Source of the DNA: Novosphingobium acidiphilum DSM 19966
GTDB lineage: Bacteria > Pseudomonadota > Alphaproteobacteria > Sphingomonadales > Sphingomonadaceae
Assembly: GCF_000429005.1 (NCBI RefSeq)
Contig: NZ_AUBA01000024.1
Coordinates: forward strand, 1-43,679
DNA: 43,679 nucleotides
Reading direction: 5' to 3'
This document shows positions 16,076-24,591 of this stretch, piece after piece (within the stretch, counting starts at the first letter, position 1; the number at the start of each line of letters is the position of its first letter). The notes beneath the pieces are model-generated. The model searched no databases. It was not told where the DNA came from and was given only the letters and a program-made list of their open reading frames with translations. The translations under genes and the position numbers were made by a program.

Positions 16076-19000
16076 ATGGCTAAAGAGCAAAATATTGCGC
16101 TCACTGTACCGATGGAAGACAGGTTTGCCGTGCAGGACGCCGGCGCGGTATTCAATAGCGAGACCTTGTCGTGGATCGTGCCCGAGGGTGCTGACCCAAG
16201 GTCGTTTGTCCGCTGGATGTCGGAGGCTGACCGGCAGCGCATCGAGTCAGGCACATCGGCAGCGGCTTCGTCTGGGTCTGCTGACGGCAGTGCTGACGCT
16301 GATGGCAAGGATGGCGGTGCAGAGAGGATCACCGCAGCGGAAGTGTTCGATCATTCTGCTCTGCTGGCAGAATTTTCGGACGAGTGCCGGAGTATCGGAC
16401 TGACTGTACCGGAAGGTGGGCTTGTGGCAGACGGCTCGCGCCACCCGGTAGGTGTAGACGGCCACCGCACTGGCGGAAGCTACACCGTTTCGATGGCAGG
16501 TGTACCCAAGCTGTCTGCAATCAATTTTCGGACAAATGCCAAGATTACCAAGTATGCCGACACCAGCAAACTCGATGATCAAACGCTGGCACGCATGCAG
16601 CAAGTGTCTCGGGAGACCGCCCAGCGCGAAGCCGCGCGGATTGACCGTCAACGCGATGGTGTGGCTTGGCGTCAGCGCGAAATTCTCCACGAGTGCGCTT
16701 CGGAAATGGTCGAAGAGCTTGCAACGGATTACATGAAGCGCAAGGCCATCGCCCCAACGCCCAACAGTTTCTTTTTGGAAATTCCCGATCCGGTCCAGAT
16801 CGCAGCCGGCATTGCTGCTGCCAAGGCGGCCGTCATTCCGGCGATTGCGCTGCCGGCGCAGAAGATCACTGGTGAAATTCGGATGCTCCAGACGATTTAT
16901 GATACATCCGAGGAAAAGGGAGTGAAACATTTCCCCTGGGGTGCGCAGAAGGCCGGCACCATGCATGTGATGGCGTCCGAAGGTGTTCATGCACTGCGCG
17001 ACGCCAAGGTTGCGATTATCACGCAGGGCTATGCCACCGGCAGCAGCTTGTACAAGGCGCTCGGCGATCGTGCGAAGGGCGACAAGCCTGAAGCTGTTGT
17101 GGTGGTGGCCTTTGATGCAGCCAATACTGTCAACATCGCCCGCGCAATTCGTGCGGCGCATCCTGATATTGGCATTGTTTTGGCGGCAGACGATGACGTC
17201 AAGAACGTTCCCCGGGGCTTGGGCAACATCGGCTATGACAAAGCGCGCGAAGCGGCGCGCGATGTTGGAGGCATAGCGGTTCGCCCGCAATTTTCCCCTG
17301 GCGAGCAGCGCTATGAGGAATTCGCTGCGAAGTTTGAGGAATTGGCGGGTACACCCGACAAGGCTGGGCGCCGTCGTGTGCGCGCCAATATTTCGCAAGC
17401 CGATCGGGCGGAATACGAGACCCTGCTCGCTGCGGTATCAAGCCACAACGATTTCAACGATGTTGAATTGAACAGTACACTGGGTCTGACCGCCGTCCGA
17501 GACCAGCTGGAGCCCGCAGTAGGCCAGGCAATTGCGCTCGCTGAGCACCGTACTGAAGAAAACCGTCAACCGGAGACATCCGCCCCTGAGGGCAAACCGT
17601 TACAGGCGCCGCAGACGGTTGACCCGAGCGGCACTTCAACGGTCAGCACCCCGGCACCTTCTGCCGCGAGGACACAGACCAGTTTGCAATCTGGAGCGCC
17701 GCCCGCTCCGGTTCAGGTGGATCATTTTGCCAATAGCATTGCTGACGCCGCGCCCCAGACACGGTGGCTGGTCGAGGCGTGGGATTCGCAGACGCAGGTG
17801 TTCACTGAAGTGTTGCGAACTGACAGCGCGATCGAGGCCCGCGATACCATCGCCTATTCTGCCGCTGGCATGGGCCGTGTCCTGGAGGTGAACACCGGTA
17901 AGGAGATGGCGGAAGCTTGGGGACAGGACGTAAGACAAGCGCCCAGCTTTGATGCGGCGATCGCAGCCGAAAGTGCCGCCAAGGTGGCTCCTGCTTCGCA
18001 GGGTCAACCGCTGGGTACATCAGAATCGGACCAAGCGCACAGCGTACAAGAGACTCCGGTCACTCCCCCTGAATGGGTTGTGAGTTCGTCGAACAGCCGG
18101 GGTGCTGGCGAGACGATTTTGAAAACGAAAGATCCCGTCGAAGCCTATCTCGCGTTTGAAAAGGCTCTTCGCGAAACGAATGATGGCTCGCCCTCGATCA
18201 TGGAAAACAAGACCGGCGCTTATGCTGCGGGAACATTCAAACGACCCGACCGGGATAATCCTGAGATACAGATGTCTTCCGAATTTTCTGCGGCATTGCG
18301 CCAGGGACTGAAGGCCAAGGGCCGTGAAATCGGACCCGATGGAGAGGAAAGGAATCAGCCCGGCAAACCTGGCGAAGCGCAAGCCGCCGATCATGCACCT
18401 GGTATGTTTGATCGGTTCAAGCGGATGTTGAAGCGTGGCGACGGACCGGCGCCGAAGTGGCCTGATCACATGGACCACGATGCCATCCCCGAAGGCCTGC
18501 GCAAGAGGTATGTGTTGGTTGCCAATGAAAAGGCGCGGCAGCTTGAATTTCACGAGCCTGGTCCGGCGAACAAGCCGCTGTTTGTATCGGCCGCCCGGAA
18601 ACTGTCGACCGACGTTGAGACAGTGGGCGTAGTCACGGACATGGTTGCGCTTGCGAAGGAGCGGGGCTGGAAGTCGGTGACGATCGATGGCACCCCGGAG
18701 TTTCGTGCCATGGCGTGGCTTGAGGCGCGCAAGGCAGGTCTTGAGGTGACCGGAAATCCGCCTTCACAGAAGGTTTCGGCCGAATTTGAAAAGTGGCGCG
18801 AGGCGAACCGCAACAAGGTTGAGGAATCGTTGGGTGAGCGCTTCATGCGGATGAAGCCGGAGGAGCGCCTGAAAGACCCCGAGATGAAGGCTGCGGAAAT
18901 CAATCGCTCGCTCTTGCTGCAGGATCTGATCATCAAGACGAAGGGCACCGATCTGAACGGGATCGATCTCAATCGGATGGTGACCAACGACGTGGCGCGA

Positions 19001-19120
19001 CTTCTCGATGGGCGACACGAGTTCAAGATACCAACGATCCGTGTTGCCAACGAGAACACGATCAAATTGCCTGACCCGCCGAAAGAAGGCGTAAATCAGC
19101 AGCAGGCTGTAAGCCAGTAG
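16076..19120 (+). CDS. TOPRIM/LPD7 plasmid primase-like transfer protein (TraC-like)
   Basis: This 1014-residue polyvalent protein has three recognisable parts. Residues 1-50 resemble DUF5710 (VPMEDRFAVQDAGAVFNSETLSWIVP). Residues about 300-400 form a TOPRIM-type region as in IncP TraC primases, with GYATGSSLYKAL and VLAADDD. Residues about 810-915 are an LPD7 domain (GWKSVTIDGTPEFRAMAWLEA). The linkers are low in complexity. RP4 TraC is a primase carried into recipients, so a similar role is likely here. The last 60 residues resemble the end of the relaxase (VAR-x5-HEFK, then LPDPPK), a possible export signal. GCAGGAGG precedes the ATG. It lies between virD4 and parA. Confidence 0.82.
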   Translation: MAKEQNIALTVPMEDRFAVQDAGAVFNSETLSWIVPEGADPRSFVRWMSEADRQRIESGTSAAASSGSADGSADADGKDGGAERITAAEVFDHSALLAEFSDECRSIGLTVPEGGLVADGSRHPVGVDGHRTGGSYTVSMAGVPKLSAINFRTNAKITKYADTSKLDDQTLARMQQVSRETAQREAARIDRQRDGVAWRQREILHECASEMVEELATDYMKRKAIAPTPNSFFLEIPDPVQIAAGIAAAKAAVIPAIALPAQKITGEIRMLQTIYDTSEEKGVKHFPWGAQKAGTMHVMASEGVHALRDAKVAIITQGYATGSSLYKALGDRAKGDKPEAVVVVAFDAANTVNIARAIRAAHPDIGIVLAADDDVKNVPRGLGNIGYDKAREAARDVGGIAVRPQFSPGEQRYEEFAAKFEELAGTPDKAGRRRVRANISQADRAEYETLLAAVSSHNDFNDVELNSTLGLTAVRDQLEPAVGQAIALAEHRTEENRQPETSAPEGKPLQAPQTVDPSGTSTVSTPAPSAARTQTSLQSGAPPAPVQVDHFANSIADAAPQTRWLVEAWDSQTQVFTEVLRTDSAIEARDTIAYSAAGMGRVLEVNTGKEMAEAWGQDVRQAPSFDAAIAAESAAKVAPASQGQPLGTSESDQAHSVQETPVTPPEWVVSSSNSRGAGETILKTKDPVEAYLAFEKALRETNDGSPSIMENKTGAYAAGTFKRPDRDNPEIQMSSEFSAALRQGLKAKGREIGPDGEERNQPGKPGEAQAADHAPGMFDRFKRMLKRGDGPAPKWPDHMDHDAIPEGLRKRYVLVANEKARQLEFHEPGPANKPLFVSAARKLSTDVETVGVVTDMVALAKERGWKSVTIDGTPEFRAMAWLEARKAGLEVTGNPPSQKVSAEFEKWREANRNKVEESLGERFMRMKPEERLKDPEMKAAEINRSLLLQDLIIKTKGTDLNGIDLNRMVTNDVARLLDGRHEFKIPTIRVANENTIKLPDPPKEGVNQQQAVSQ

Positions 19121-19186
19121 ACACCGGAGAGCGGGTTTGGGCGCTGTGCGCTCTGATGTGCGCGCGCCTTAATACCCCGGAGAATT

Positions 19187-19963
19187 ATGATGAAATCGAT
19201 CATGTTTTATGTGAACAAGGGCGGAGTTGGAAAATCGACATTGTCGGTTTTGTTTGCATGGTATTTACGACGCCAGAACCAGCGCGTTTTGTTCATCGAC
19301 TTCGATCCACAGGCAAGTGCTACAAATATTTTACAGGACTACAAGGCCTCCCCGGTTGAGTATGCAATTCGCACTATACGGCCTGCCATTGAGCTGTTTA
19401 CACCGCAATCGCGTATTTTCAGTTCCGGGCAGTCTGCAACGGCGTTTGATTTGCTTTCGGGGAAAGACATAAGAACACCACCCACTGACTATCTGCCCTT
19501 TGTGGATGCGATCGACGCCATTCCCCCTGGGACGTATGACTATATTGTCGTCGATAGCCAGGTTGCATACGGGACTCTGGTGGAGGCTTCGGGCCTCTTT
19601 TGCGAGAATATTCTTCTGCCTTACAAGCCAGGCAAATCAGAATTCGATGCGCTCGATCGCACATTCAATTTTGTGACAGAGTTTAACGCATTGCGTGTCA
19701 ACATGGGGATGCGTGCGTTGAACCACTGCGGAGTTGCGGTGACTGATTTCGACAACAAATCCCAGCAACAGACTTATCTGGATATGGCGCGTACAAAGTA
19801 CCCCCGCATGTTGCTCGAACCGGAACTGCGTCACTCGAACCTGATACAGGCGACCAACAATGCGTCTGTTCCGCCATGGCTTGGCCTGGGCAATGGGCAA
19901 TTTTACAAAAACCGCGATACGATATTGAGATTGATGGAAGAGATCAGGGAGCGCATCTTGTGA
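19187..19963 (+). CDS. parA: ParA-family partition ATPase
   Basis: ParA ATPases move plasmid copies apart on the nucleoid. This 258-residue protein has the deviant Walker A KGGVGKST at about residues 11-18, FIDFDPQAS (Walker A' region) and YDYIVVDSQ (Walker B). It lacks an N-terminal helix-turn-helix, so it is a type Ib-like or MipZ/Soj-length ParA. GGAGA lies just before tandem ATGs at 19187 and 19190. The codon use is AT-richer than that of its neighbours. Its last codon overlaps the parB GTG start, a typical parAB unit. The 66-bp gap upstream may carry its own promoter or operator. Confidence 0.9.
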   Translation: MMKSIMFYVNKGGVGKSTLSVLFAWYLRRQNQRVLFIDFDPQASATNILQDYKASPVEYAIRTIRPAIELFTPQSRIFSSGQSATAFDLLSGKDIRTPPTDYLPFVDAIDAIPPGTYDYIVVDSQVAYGTLVEASGLFCENILLPYKPGKSEFDALDRTFNFVTEFNALRVNMGMRALNHCGVAVTDFDNKSQQQTYLDMARTKYPRMLLEPELRHSNLIQATNNASVPPWLGLGNGQFYKNRDTILRLMEEIRERIL

Positions 19964-21138
19964 GCAGCGATCTGGACGAGCAGCAGTACGACCCGTCGTC
20001 TTTGGCTGGAAAAATTGCCGCCATGAAGCGGAGAAAGCAGGCTGAAGGGAATCCCACCGGTTTGCTTGCAGGCGTTGGAGGCCAGTCTGTTGGTAGCGAG
20101 CGTATCGTCCATCTGCCGCTCGAAGACATCGAGCCCGATCCTGATCAGCCGCGCAAGGAGTTCTCGCCGGAGCGCCTTGAGGCGTTGGTCGAGTCTATCC
20201 GTGAGATCGGCGTGCAAGAGCCGATTCAGGTTGTCAGCAGGGTCGACGGCCCCGGCTATGTTATCCGGAGCGGAGAAACCCGCTGGCGTGCTTCGAAGCT
20301 CGCCGGCAAGACTACGATCCCGGCGATCGTGAAGGAACGCCTCGATGCAGCTGAGACGCTCTTGCGCCAGCTGGTCAGCAACGAGCAACGGGCGGATCTC
20401 ACGGATCTCGAACGGGCCCAGTCATACAAGCGGCTGATGGAAATGGACCCCAAGCGCTTCTCGATCCGCCAGATCGCAAAGCTCGTGGGGAAGAACCATG
20501 CGACGATCATTCGTATCATGAAGTGTCTGGAGATGGCGCCAGAGCTTCAGGTCTTGGTCCCGCTGATAGGATGGATGGCCGCCGGTCTACTCCATGACCT
20601 GTCAGCAAAGGAGCCGGAGCTAGTCGCAGACTATCTGGCACGCACCCCGCCAGATAAGATAACGAGAGCAACAATTGAAGGGCTGTCAGCCGCGCTGCTG
20701 CCAAACACGGACCAGACTGGCGCTCAGGGCGATCAAAGAGAACAAACCGAGAAAGTGGTGCGCAGCGCACCACTTTCACCTTTTGTTCCCCATTCCGCCG
20801 AAACACCCGAGACCGTTCAACCGACGATGAAAGACCCCCAAGAGACCCCGCAACCCGCCCCCCAAGCAGGCCTCGATCTGCCCAGTGGTGATGGCACGGA
20901 GCGCTCACAACCCACGCGCGCCCAGCCTCCTGTTACAGTGGCCGACCTCGTCGGCACCACCGCGCCAATCGACATCAGCAAGCGACGCGGCCAGGTCACG
21001 GTGATGACCAGTGACGGCTACGAAGGACAGCTGCTGTTCGAAACGAGGGTGGAAGCCGGACTTGCGGCAGTGCTCATCGATGGCGTGATCCATCTGCGTG
21101 AGTTGGCTTCACTCAAGATCTGCGGCTTCAGACCGTAG
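19960..21138 (+). CDS. parB: ParB-family centromere-binding protein with intragenic palindrome
   Basis: ParB binds the plasmid centromere and, in most families, CTP. The 392-residue protein has the ParB/Srx domain with PDQPRKEFSPERLEALVESI and the GETRWRASKLAG CTP-binding motif, followed by a helix-turn-helix in SIRQIAKLVGKNHATIIRIM (about 166-187). A Pro/Gln-rich linker and a C-terminal dimerisation region come next. The GTG start at 19960 overlaps the parA stop. Codons about 261-277 in the linker are made by a 49-bp palindrome, so a palindromic element seems to have inserted in frame. The C-terminal sequence after it is intact. Confidence 0.92.
   Translation: MSSDLDEQQYDPSSLAGKIAAMKRRKQAEGNPTGLLAGVGGQSVGSERIVHLPLEDIEPDPDQPRKEFSPERLEALVESIREIGVQEPIQVVSRVDGPGYVIRSGETRWRASKLAGKTTIPAIVKERLDAAETLLRQLVSNEQRADLTDLERAQSYKRLMEMDPKRFSIRQIAKLVGKNHATIIRIMKCLEMAPELQVLVPLIGWMAAGLLHDLSAKEPELVADYLARTPPDKITRATIEGLSAALLPNTDQTGAQGDQREQTEKVVRSAPLSPFVPHSAETPETVQPTMKDPQETPQPAPQAGLDLPSGDGTERSQPTRAQPPVTVADLVGTTAPIDISKRRGQVTVMTSDGYEGQLLFETRVEAGLAAVLIDGVIHLRELASLKICGFRP
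20740..20788. repeat. 49-bp intragenic palindrome in the parB linker
   Basis: The centre is a perfect inverted repeat with 13-bp arms GAAAGTGGTGCGC (20751-20763) and GCGCACCACTTTC (20765-20777) around a single A. After 4-nt unpaired stretches on each side it continues with GAACAAA (20740-20746) and TTTGTTC (20782-20788). It encodes roughly KVVRSAPLSPF in frame. It resembles the palindromic elements known to sit inside genes of Alphaproteobacteria, but it could also be a binding site. Confidence 0.8.
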
Positions 21139-21210
21139 CGCGGTTGGTCTCCGGCGCTCTTCGGGAGGCCCGGCAGATCATCTGGCCGCAAGTCAGACAC
21201 GAGGGCAGGG

Positions 21211-21235
21211 AAGGGGGCCGCGATGGCCCCCTTTT
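21211..21235. terminator. bidirectional intrinsic terminator between parB and the relaxase gene
   Basis: Nine-bp arms AAGGGGGCC (21211-21219) and GGCCCCCTT (21225-21233) enclose the loop GCGAT and are followed by TT, giving TTTT on the plus strand and a matching AA-rich start that works in the other direction. It lies between the convergent parB and relaxase genes. Confidence 0.85.
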
Positions 21236-21264
21236 CCGTTCAATCCCTGGGCGCACTTGCGCGA

Positions 21265-22746
21265 TCACATCTGCGGCCCCTGATCGCCACCGGGACTCTG
21301 CTTGGGTGGATCAGGCAAATACGACGCTCGCCGCACTGTCTGGCCGGACTGCCTGTATGCCGGCACTTCCTTGAATTCGTGTCCGTCATTGATCATCCGC
21401 GCGACAGTGATTGCCGCCATGTCCTCGATCGATGTCAATCCTTCGCGTACGTCCTCACCAGGCGCCATATTGTTTTCTTCGCGCGCGTAAGCCGCGAAGA
21501 GGACACGGGTATCTTCTGCCCTGGCAAACTCTGCAGAGTGCATTTTGCGTTCGTCAGGCGTCATCATGTAGAAGGCTGCACCCAATCCGTCCTGGGCGAA
21601 GACGGCGTCAACCTCAGCATGATGCTCACGGACATTTTCAGCGACATACTGACGCCACTCTTCTGCCAGTCGCTGCTCTGCAGCCTCGCGATCGCGCGCC
21701 TCCCGCGCAATGCGCTCCTGACTTTGACGCTCGAACCTTCGTGAGGACTCGGCCCACATTTCCTTTTCGCGCTCGTCTTCGGCTTGCCGGCGTGCAGCAC
21801 GCACGTCTGGATCGCGGGAGATAGGATCGAGGAAGTCGGTTTGAATCAGACTGCGCACATCCGCGGCGAGCTTGTGATCCTCAGGGTCTGAGCTTCGCAT
21901 CAGGGCATTGGCTAGATCCTGGTACGCATTTGTCACCCGTCGGTCGATGTAACTCGGGCGGTCCCGCCTGACGCGCCGCACGTCCTTGCCGAGGGGAGCC
22001 GAGATGCCTTTGCGTTCCCAAGTCTTGCGCTTCCAGTGTGTACGGTCATTTTCACGCTTCTCGACCGGGCCACGAGCGATCTTTGGCGTTGCGTCCGCTG
22101 CCACACCGCGCTCGCGCAATTCATGCGCGAAGCTCATGCGCAGCTTGTGCAGATCGGTGGGGGCAAAGGTCAGCTTTTCACCATTGTGACCTGTAGCGCG
22201 GACCGTGAGGTGAACGTGGGGCCGCGGCGTATCGGTGTGGAGCACCATGACGTAATCGAAATTTTCACCAAAGTGCTCGCGCGCGACGGCAGCGGCCGAA
22301 TTGCGTACCGCATCAGCCGGCGTCCCTTCGGGCATCGAAAAGATCAGGGCCCGGGCGTCCACGGCGTTGTCCCGCCGGGGATGAAGGCTGCTACCTTCGT
22401 TCTGAAACATCCACTCTTCGGCCAGCGCTTTGAGCTCGCGGTTTGACTGGTAGACCTGGCCGTCCTGGTCGATGAATTCGAGCTTCGAGTTTCGCGACAG
22501 GTACGTCATGTGGCTGTAGAGATGGATGGCTCCCCTCTTGGCCCCGGTGATCTTGACCACGACCTGAGGTGCCCGGCTTGTGATCCGGTTGAGCTGGGCG
22601 CGTGTTGTGCCTGCGGTAATGGCACGAGCACTTGTGGTAGAACCACCGCCACCCATTCCCCACCGAGGTGATCGTGCATTTCGGCCAGGCCGCGATGTGG
22701 GATCCCAATGGAACCACGCCGCTTTCATTTCTGCGTCGGTGAACAT
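21265..22746 (-). CDS. MOBP-type (VirD2/TraI-like) relaxase
   Basis: The relaxase nicks oriT, stays bound to the 5' end and pilots the strand into the recipient. The 493-residue protein has the metal-binding three-histidine motif HTDTPRPHVH (H170, H177, H179) and a likely catalytic Tyr in HLYSHMTYLSR (Y77 or Y82), the order seen in VirD2/TraI proteins. A charged coiled-coil region (about 300-370) follows. The C-terminus has VAR-x5-HEFK and LPDPPK, shared with the primase-like protein at 16076-19120, consistent with a common signal for the coupling protein. It begins 6 nt after the mobC stop, so the two are an operon. Confidence 0.92.
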   Translation of the reverse strand: MFTDAEMKAAWFHWDPTSRPGRNARSPRWGMGGGGSTTSARAITAGTTRAQLNRITSRAPQVVVKITGAKRGAIHLYSHMTYLSRNSKLEFIDQDGQVYQSNRELKALAEEWMFQNEGSSLHPRRDNAVDARALIFSMPEGTPADAVRNSAAAVAREHFGENFDYVMVLHTDTPRPHVHLTVRATGHNGEKLTFAPTDLHKLRMSFAHELRERGVAADATPKIARGPVEKRENDRTHWKRKTWERKGISAPLGKDVRRVRRDRPSYIDRRVTNAYQDLANALMRSSDPEDHKLAADVRSLIQTDFLDPISRDPDVRAARRQAEDEREKEMWAESSRRFERQSQERIAREARDREAAEQRLAEEWRQYVAENVREHHAEVDAVFAQDGLGAAFYMMTPDERKMHSAEFARAEDTRVLFAAYAREENNMAPGEDVREGLTSIEDMAAITVARMINDGHEFKEVPAYRQSGQTVRRASYLPDPPKQSPGGDQGPQM

Positions 22747-22752
22747 GACGGA

Positions 22753-23523
22753 TCAGTCCAGCGGTGATTGGCGCGCAAACGCCATCAAGGTATCATCGGG
22801 CACGTGCCAGCGCGCACGTTCGGCCACGAAATGGCCGGCTAGCATCTCCACGGCACTGGCTGTTTCTCGGGCGGCGGTGTGCAGGGCACTGCGCATATCA
22901 TGGATCGCATCGACATCGAGGACCTGGCGGCGGTTCTGGCTCTGGGCCAGCGCGATCGCGTTGAGAGCATGCTGTGCCTGGTTGATGTTGTTTCCGGCTT
23001 TGCGAGCAAGCGCCTCGATCCGCTTCAAGCTTCGCTGGTCATCTCCGACCGGTTCCGGTTTGCTGCCAAGCCAGCGGCGAATAACGGACGTGCACACTTC
23101 GACATCTTTGCACCCGAGATCAGCAGCTATCGCGCGAATGGCAAGGCGCTCGGCCGCGTCCACGGTTATCGCCAGTCGCATCTCGGCGGGGCGTTTGACA
23201 GCATAGTCATGCTCATGAAGAGCCTTTGCGTCGCGCCGGCGCACTTCTTTCCCCGTGGCATGGGTGACTGAAGCGTAGGCCTCTATCGCGAGCCGCGCCT
23301 TCTGCTCCTTGGGAGTTTCACCCAGGGTGTGCCCGTTCTCCCTCAGGTGAGCCCGCAACAGGGCAACTACGGTGGCGGTAAGGCTGGTTCCCCTCTGCGA
23401 GCATTCGGATTCCAGCGCTGAGCGCAGGTCATCGGTCAGGCGAAGGCCTACTCTGGAGGTTCGTTCGCGGGTCATTTTGGGGTTCTTTGATTCATTTTGT
23501 TCAACATTCGCGCCGCGAGGCAT
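22753..23523 (-). CDS. mobC: MobC-like relaxosome accessory protein
   Basis: MobC proteins bind oriT and help the relaxase open DNA. This protein of about 256 residues has an N-terminal ribbon-helix-helix-like segment (RVGLRLTDDLRSALESECSQ). A second similar segment (EMRLAITVDAAERLAIRAIA) is followed by the MobC signature LARKAGNNINQAQHALNAIA. Start ATG 23523 lies on the nic-like sequence; ATG 23475 (MTRERTS) is an alternative. The frame stays open back to 23892, but that stretch is GC-rich oriT-side DNA without protein character. If the 23523 start is right, relaxosome binding at nic would cover the translation start and could give autoregulation. Confidence 0.85.
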   Translation of the reverse strand: MPRGANVEQNESKNPKMTRERTSRVGLRLTDDLRSALESECSQRGTSLTATVVALLRAHLRENGHTLGETPKEQKARLAIEAYASVTHATGKEVRRRDAKALHEHDYAVKRPAEMRLAITVDAAERLAIRAIAADLGCKDVEVCTSVIRRWLGSKPEPVGDDQRSLKRIEALARKAGNNINQAQHALNAIALAQSQNRRQVLDVDAIHDMRSALHTAARETASAVEMLAGHFVAERARWHVPDDTLMAFARQSPLD

Positions 23524-23545
23524 ATCCTGTACTAGTAGATTTGAT
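23505..23545 (+). promoter_or_regulatory. putative oriT nic region
   Basis: The plus strand reads GCATATCCTG|TAC with the core TATCCTG at 23523-23529. This matches the IncP-type nic consensus YATCCTG|Y and the Ti border core ATATCCTG|T, the sites cut by MOBP/VirD2 relaxases. It lies next to mobC and the relaxase, where oriT is expected. The nick would fall between 23529 and 23530, so bases from 23530 rightward would enter the recipient first. A short inverted repeat TCGCG/CGCGA lies just upstream. The site was identified by eye. Confidence 0.6.
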
Positions 23546-23781
23546 GGTTTTTTGGCCTTACCCCCCTCATCTGTCAAGCACCATTCGAGCGCCTGGATGG
23601 CTCGCAGGGGGGAGTCGGTTTGAGGGTCGGGCGGACCTCGATGTTGTGTCTGGGGCAAGGGCAGGACCGAGCTCGCAGAGGGGGGTCGGTCCTGGTCGAC
23701 CGTGCCGATGGAACGCTGTTCGCAGCGGCACGGCCAAAAAGGTGCTCGGCCCACCGGGCCGGCAACTCTGTGCGCGTCAGT

Positions 23782-23830
23782 CGGGCAGGGGACCTGCCCG
23801 GGTGGTGTTGGCCGCATGGCCAACACCACC
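23782..23830. repeat. two adjacent perfect hairpins downstream of nic
   Basis: The first has 8-bp arms CGGGCAGG (23782-23789) and CCTGCCCG (23793-23800). The second has 13-bp arms GGTGGTGTTGGCC (23801-23813) and GGCCAACACCACC (23818-23830) with the 4-nt loop GCAT. They abut one another about 250 nt on the leading side of the nic-like site. On a transferred single strand they would fold strongly, which would suit a primosome assembly site, a single-strand promoter or an oriT boundary. No protein-like sequence surrounds them. Confidence 0.8.
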
Positions 23831-24061
23831 GCCAGGCGGCGCAGCGGAGCAAGGCGCTTCAAGGGTTGTGCGCGCGCAGCGTGCACCGGCACCGGGGCGG
23901 CCGCGAAGTTGGCAGTTCCGGCACAAAGGCGCGTGCGTTGTGCATAGGCCGGAGCGCCCGTCCCGCGAAGGCTGGCGTAGGCCTGTGTTCAACGCATTCA
24001 ACATAGAGCCGGCGCTAGCCGGCGACGGCGCAGCTGCGGCAGGCAGCGAGCATGATCTCCC

Positions 24062-24521
24062 CTCGACCAGGCGCAACGCAGCGAAGCCGGTGGGGCACCG
24101 TGTCGCGCGCGAAGCCACGCACACGGGCACCGGCGAGCGGGGACGCCCATGGCACACCGAGCGATGCAGTCGCGGGCGACGGCCCGCGCTGCGGCGAGGG
24201 CGTGCCGGGGCGCTTGGCACTCCGTCTCCGATCGCGCGCTCGCAACCTCTCGACCAGGCGCAACGCAGCGAAGCCGGTGGGGCACCGTATCGCGTGCGAC
24301 GGCACGCGGACGGGCACCGGCGAGCGGGGACGCCCATGGCACGCCGAGCGATGCAGTCGCGGGCGACGGCCCGCGCTGCGGCGAGGGCGTGCCGGGGCGC
24401 TTGGCACTCCGTCTCCGATCGCGCGCTCGCAACCTCTCGACCAGGCGCAACGCAGCGAAGCCGGTGGGGCACCGTATCGCGTGCGACGGCACGCGGACGG
24501 GCACCGGCGAGCGGGAACGCC
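24062..24521. repeat. 187-bp tandem repeat, about 2.5 copies
   Basis: Copies start at 24062, 24249 and 24436, each with CTCGACCAGGCGCAACGCAG. The second and third are almost identical over the 86 bp they share; the first differs at scattered positions in its middle. The last copy stops at about 24521. Because 187 is not a multiple of three, frames shift from copy to copy, so the open frames seen here on both strands are GC-driven and not genes. The repeat lies between the oriT side and ssb. Possible roles include a centromere or protein-binding array, or it may be a slippage product. Confidence 0.85.
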
Positions 24522-24554
24522 AGAGGCATGCTGTGTCGGTTGAACATGGATCGA

Positions 24555-24580
24555 GGGGCAGCACCAGCTGGTGCTGCCCC
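24555..24580. repeat. 26-bp perfect palindrome downstream of ssb
   Basis: Arms GGGGCAGCACCAG (24555-24567) and CTGGTGCTGCCCC (24568-24580) are perfect and uninterrupted. It begins 11 nt after the ssb stop on the minus strand. No T-run follows, so it is not a classical intrinsic terminator, but it could protect the 3' end or bind a protein. Confidence 0.75.
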
Positions 24581-24591
24581 GTCGTGGCCCG

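Noticed and set aside
16247..17398. 383-codon minus-strand frame
   Set aside because: Antisense to the primase-like gene.
23524..23892. N-terminal extension of MobC by 123 residues
   Set aside because: The stretch is Pro/Arg-rich, covers the oriT-side hairpins and has no ribosome site at its start.
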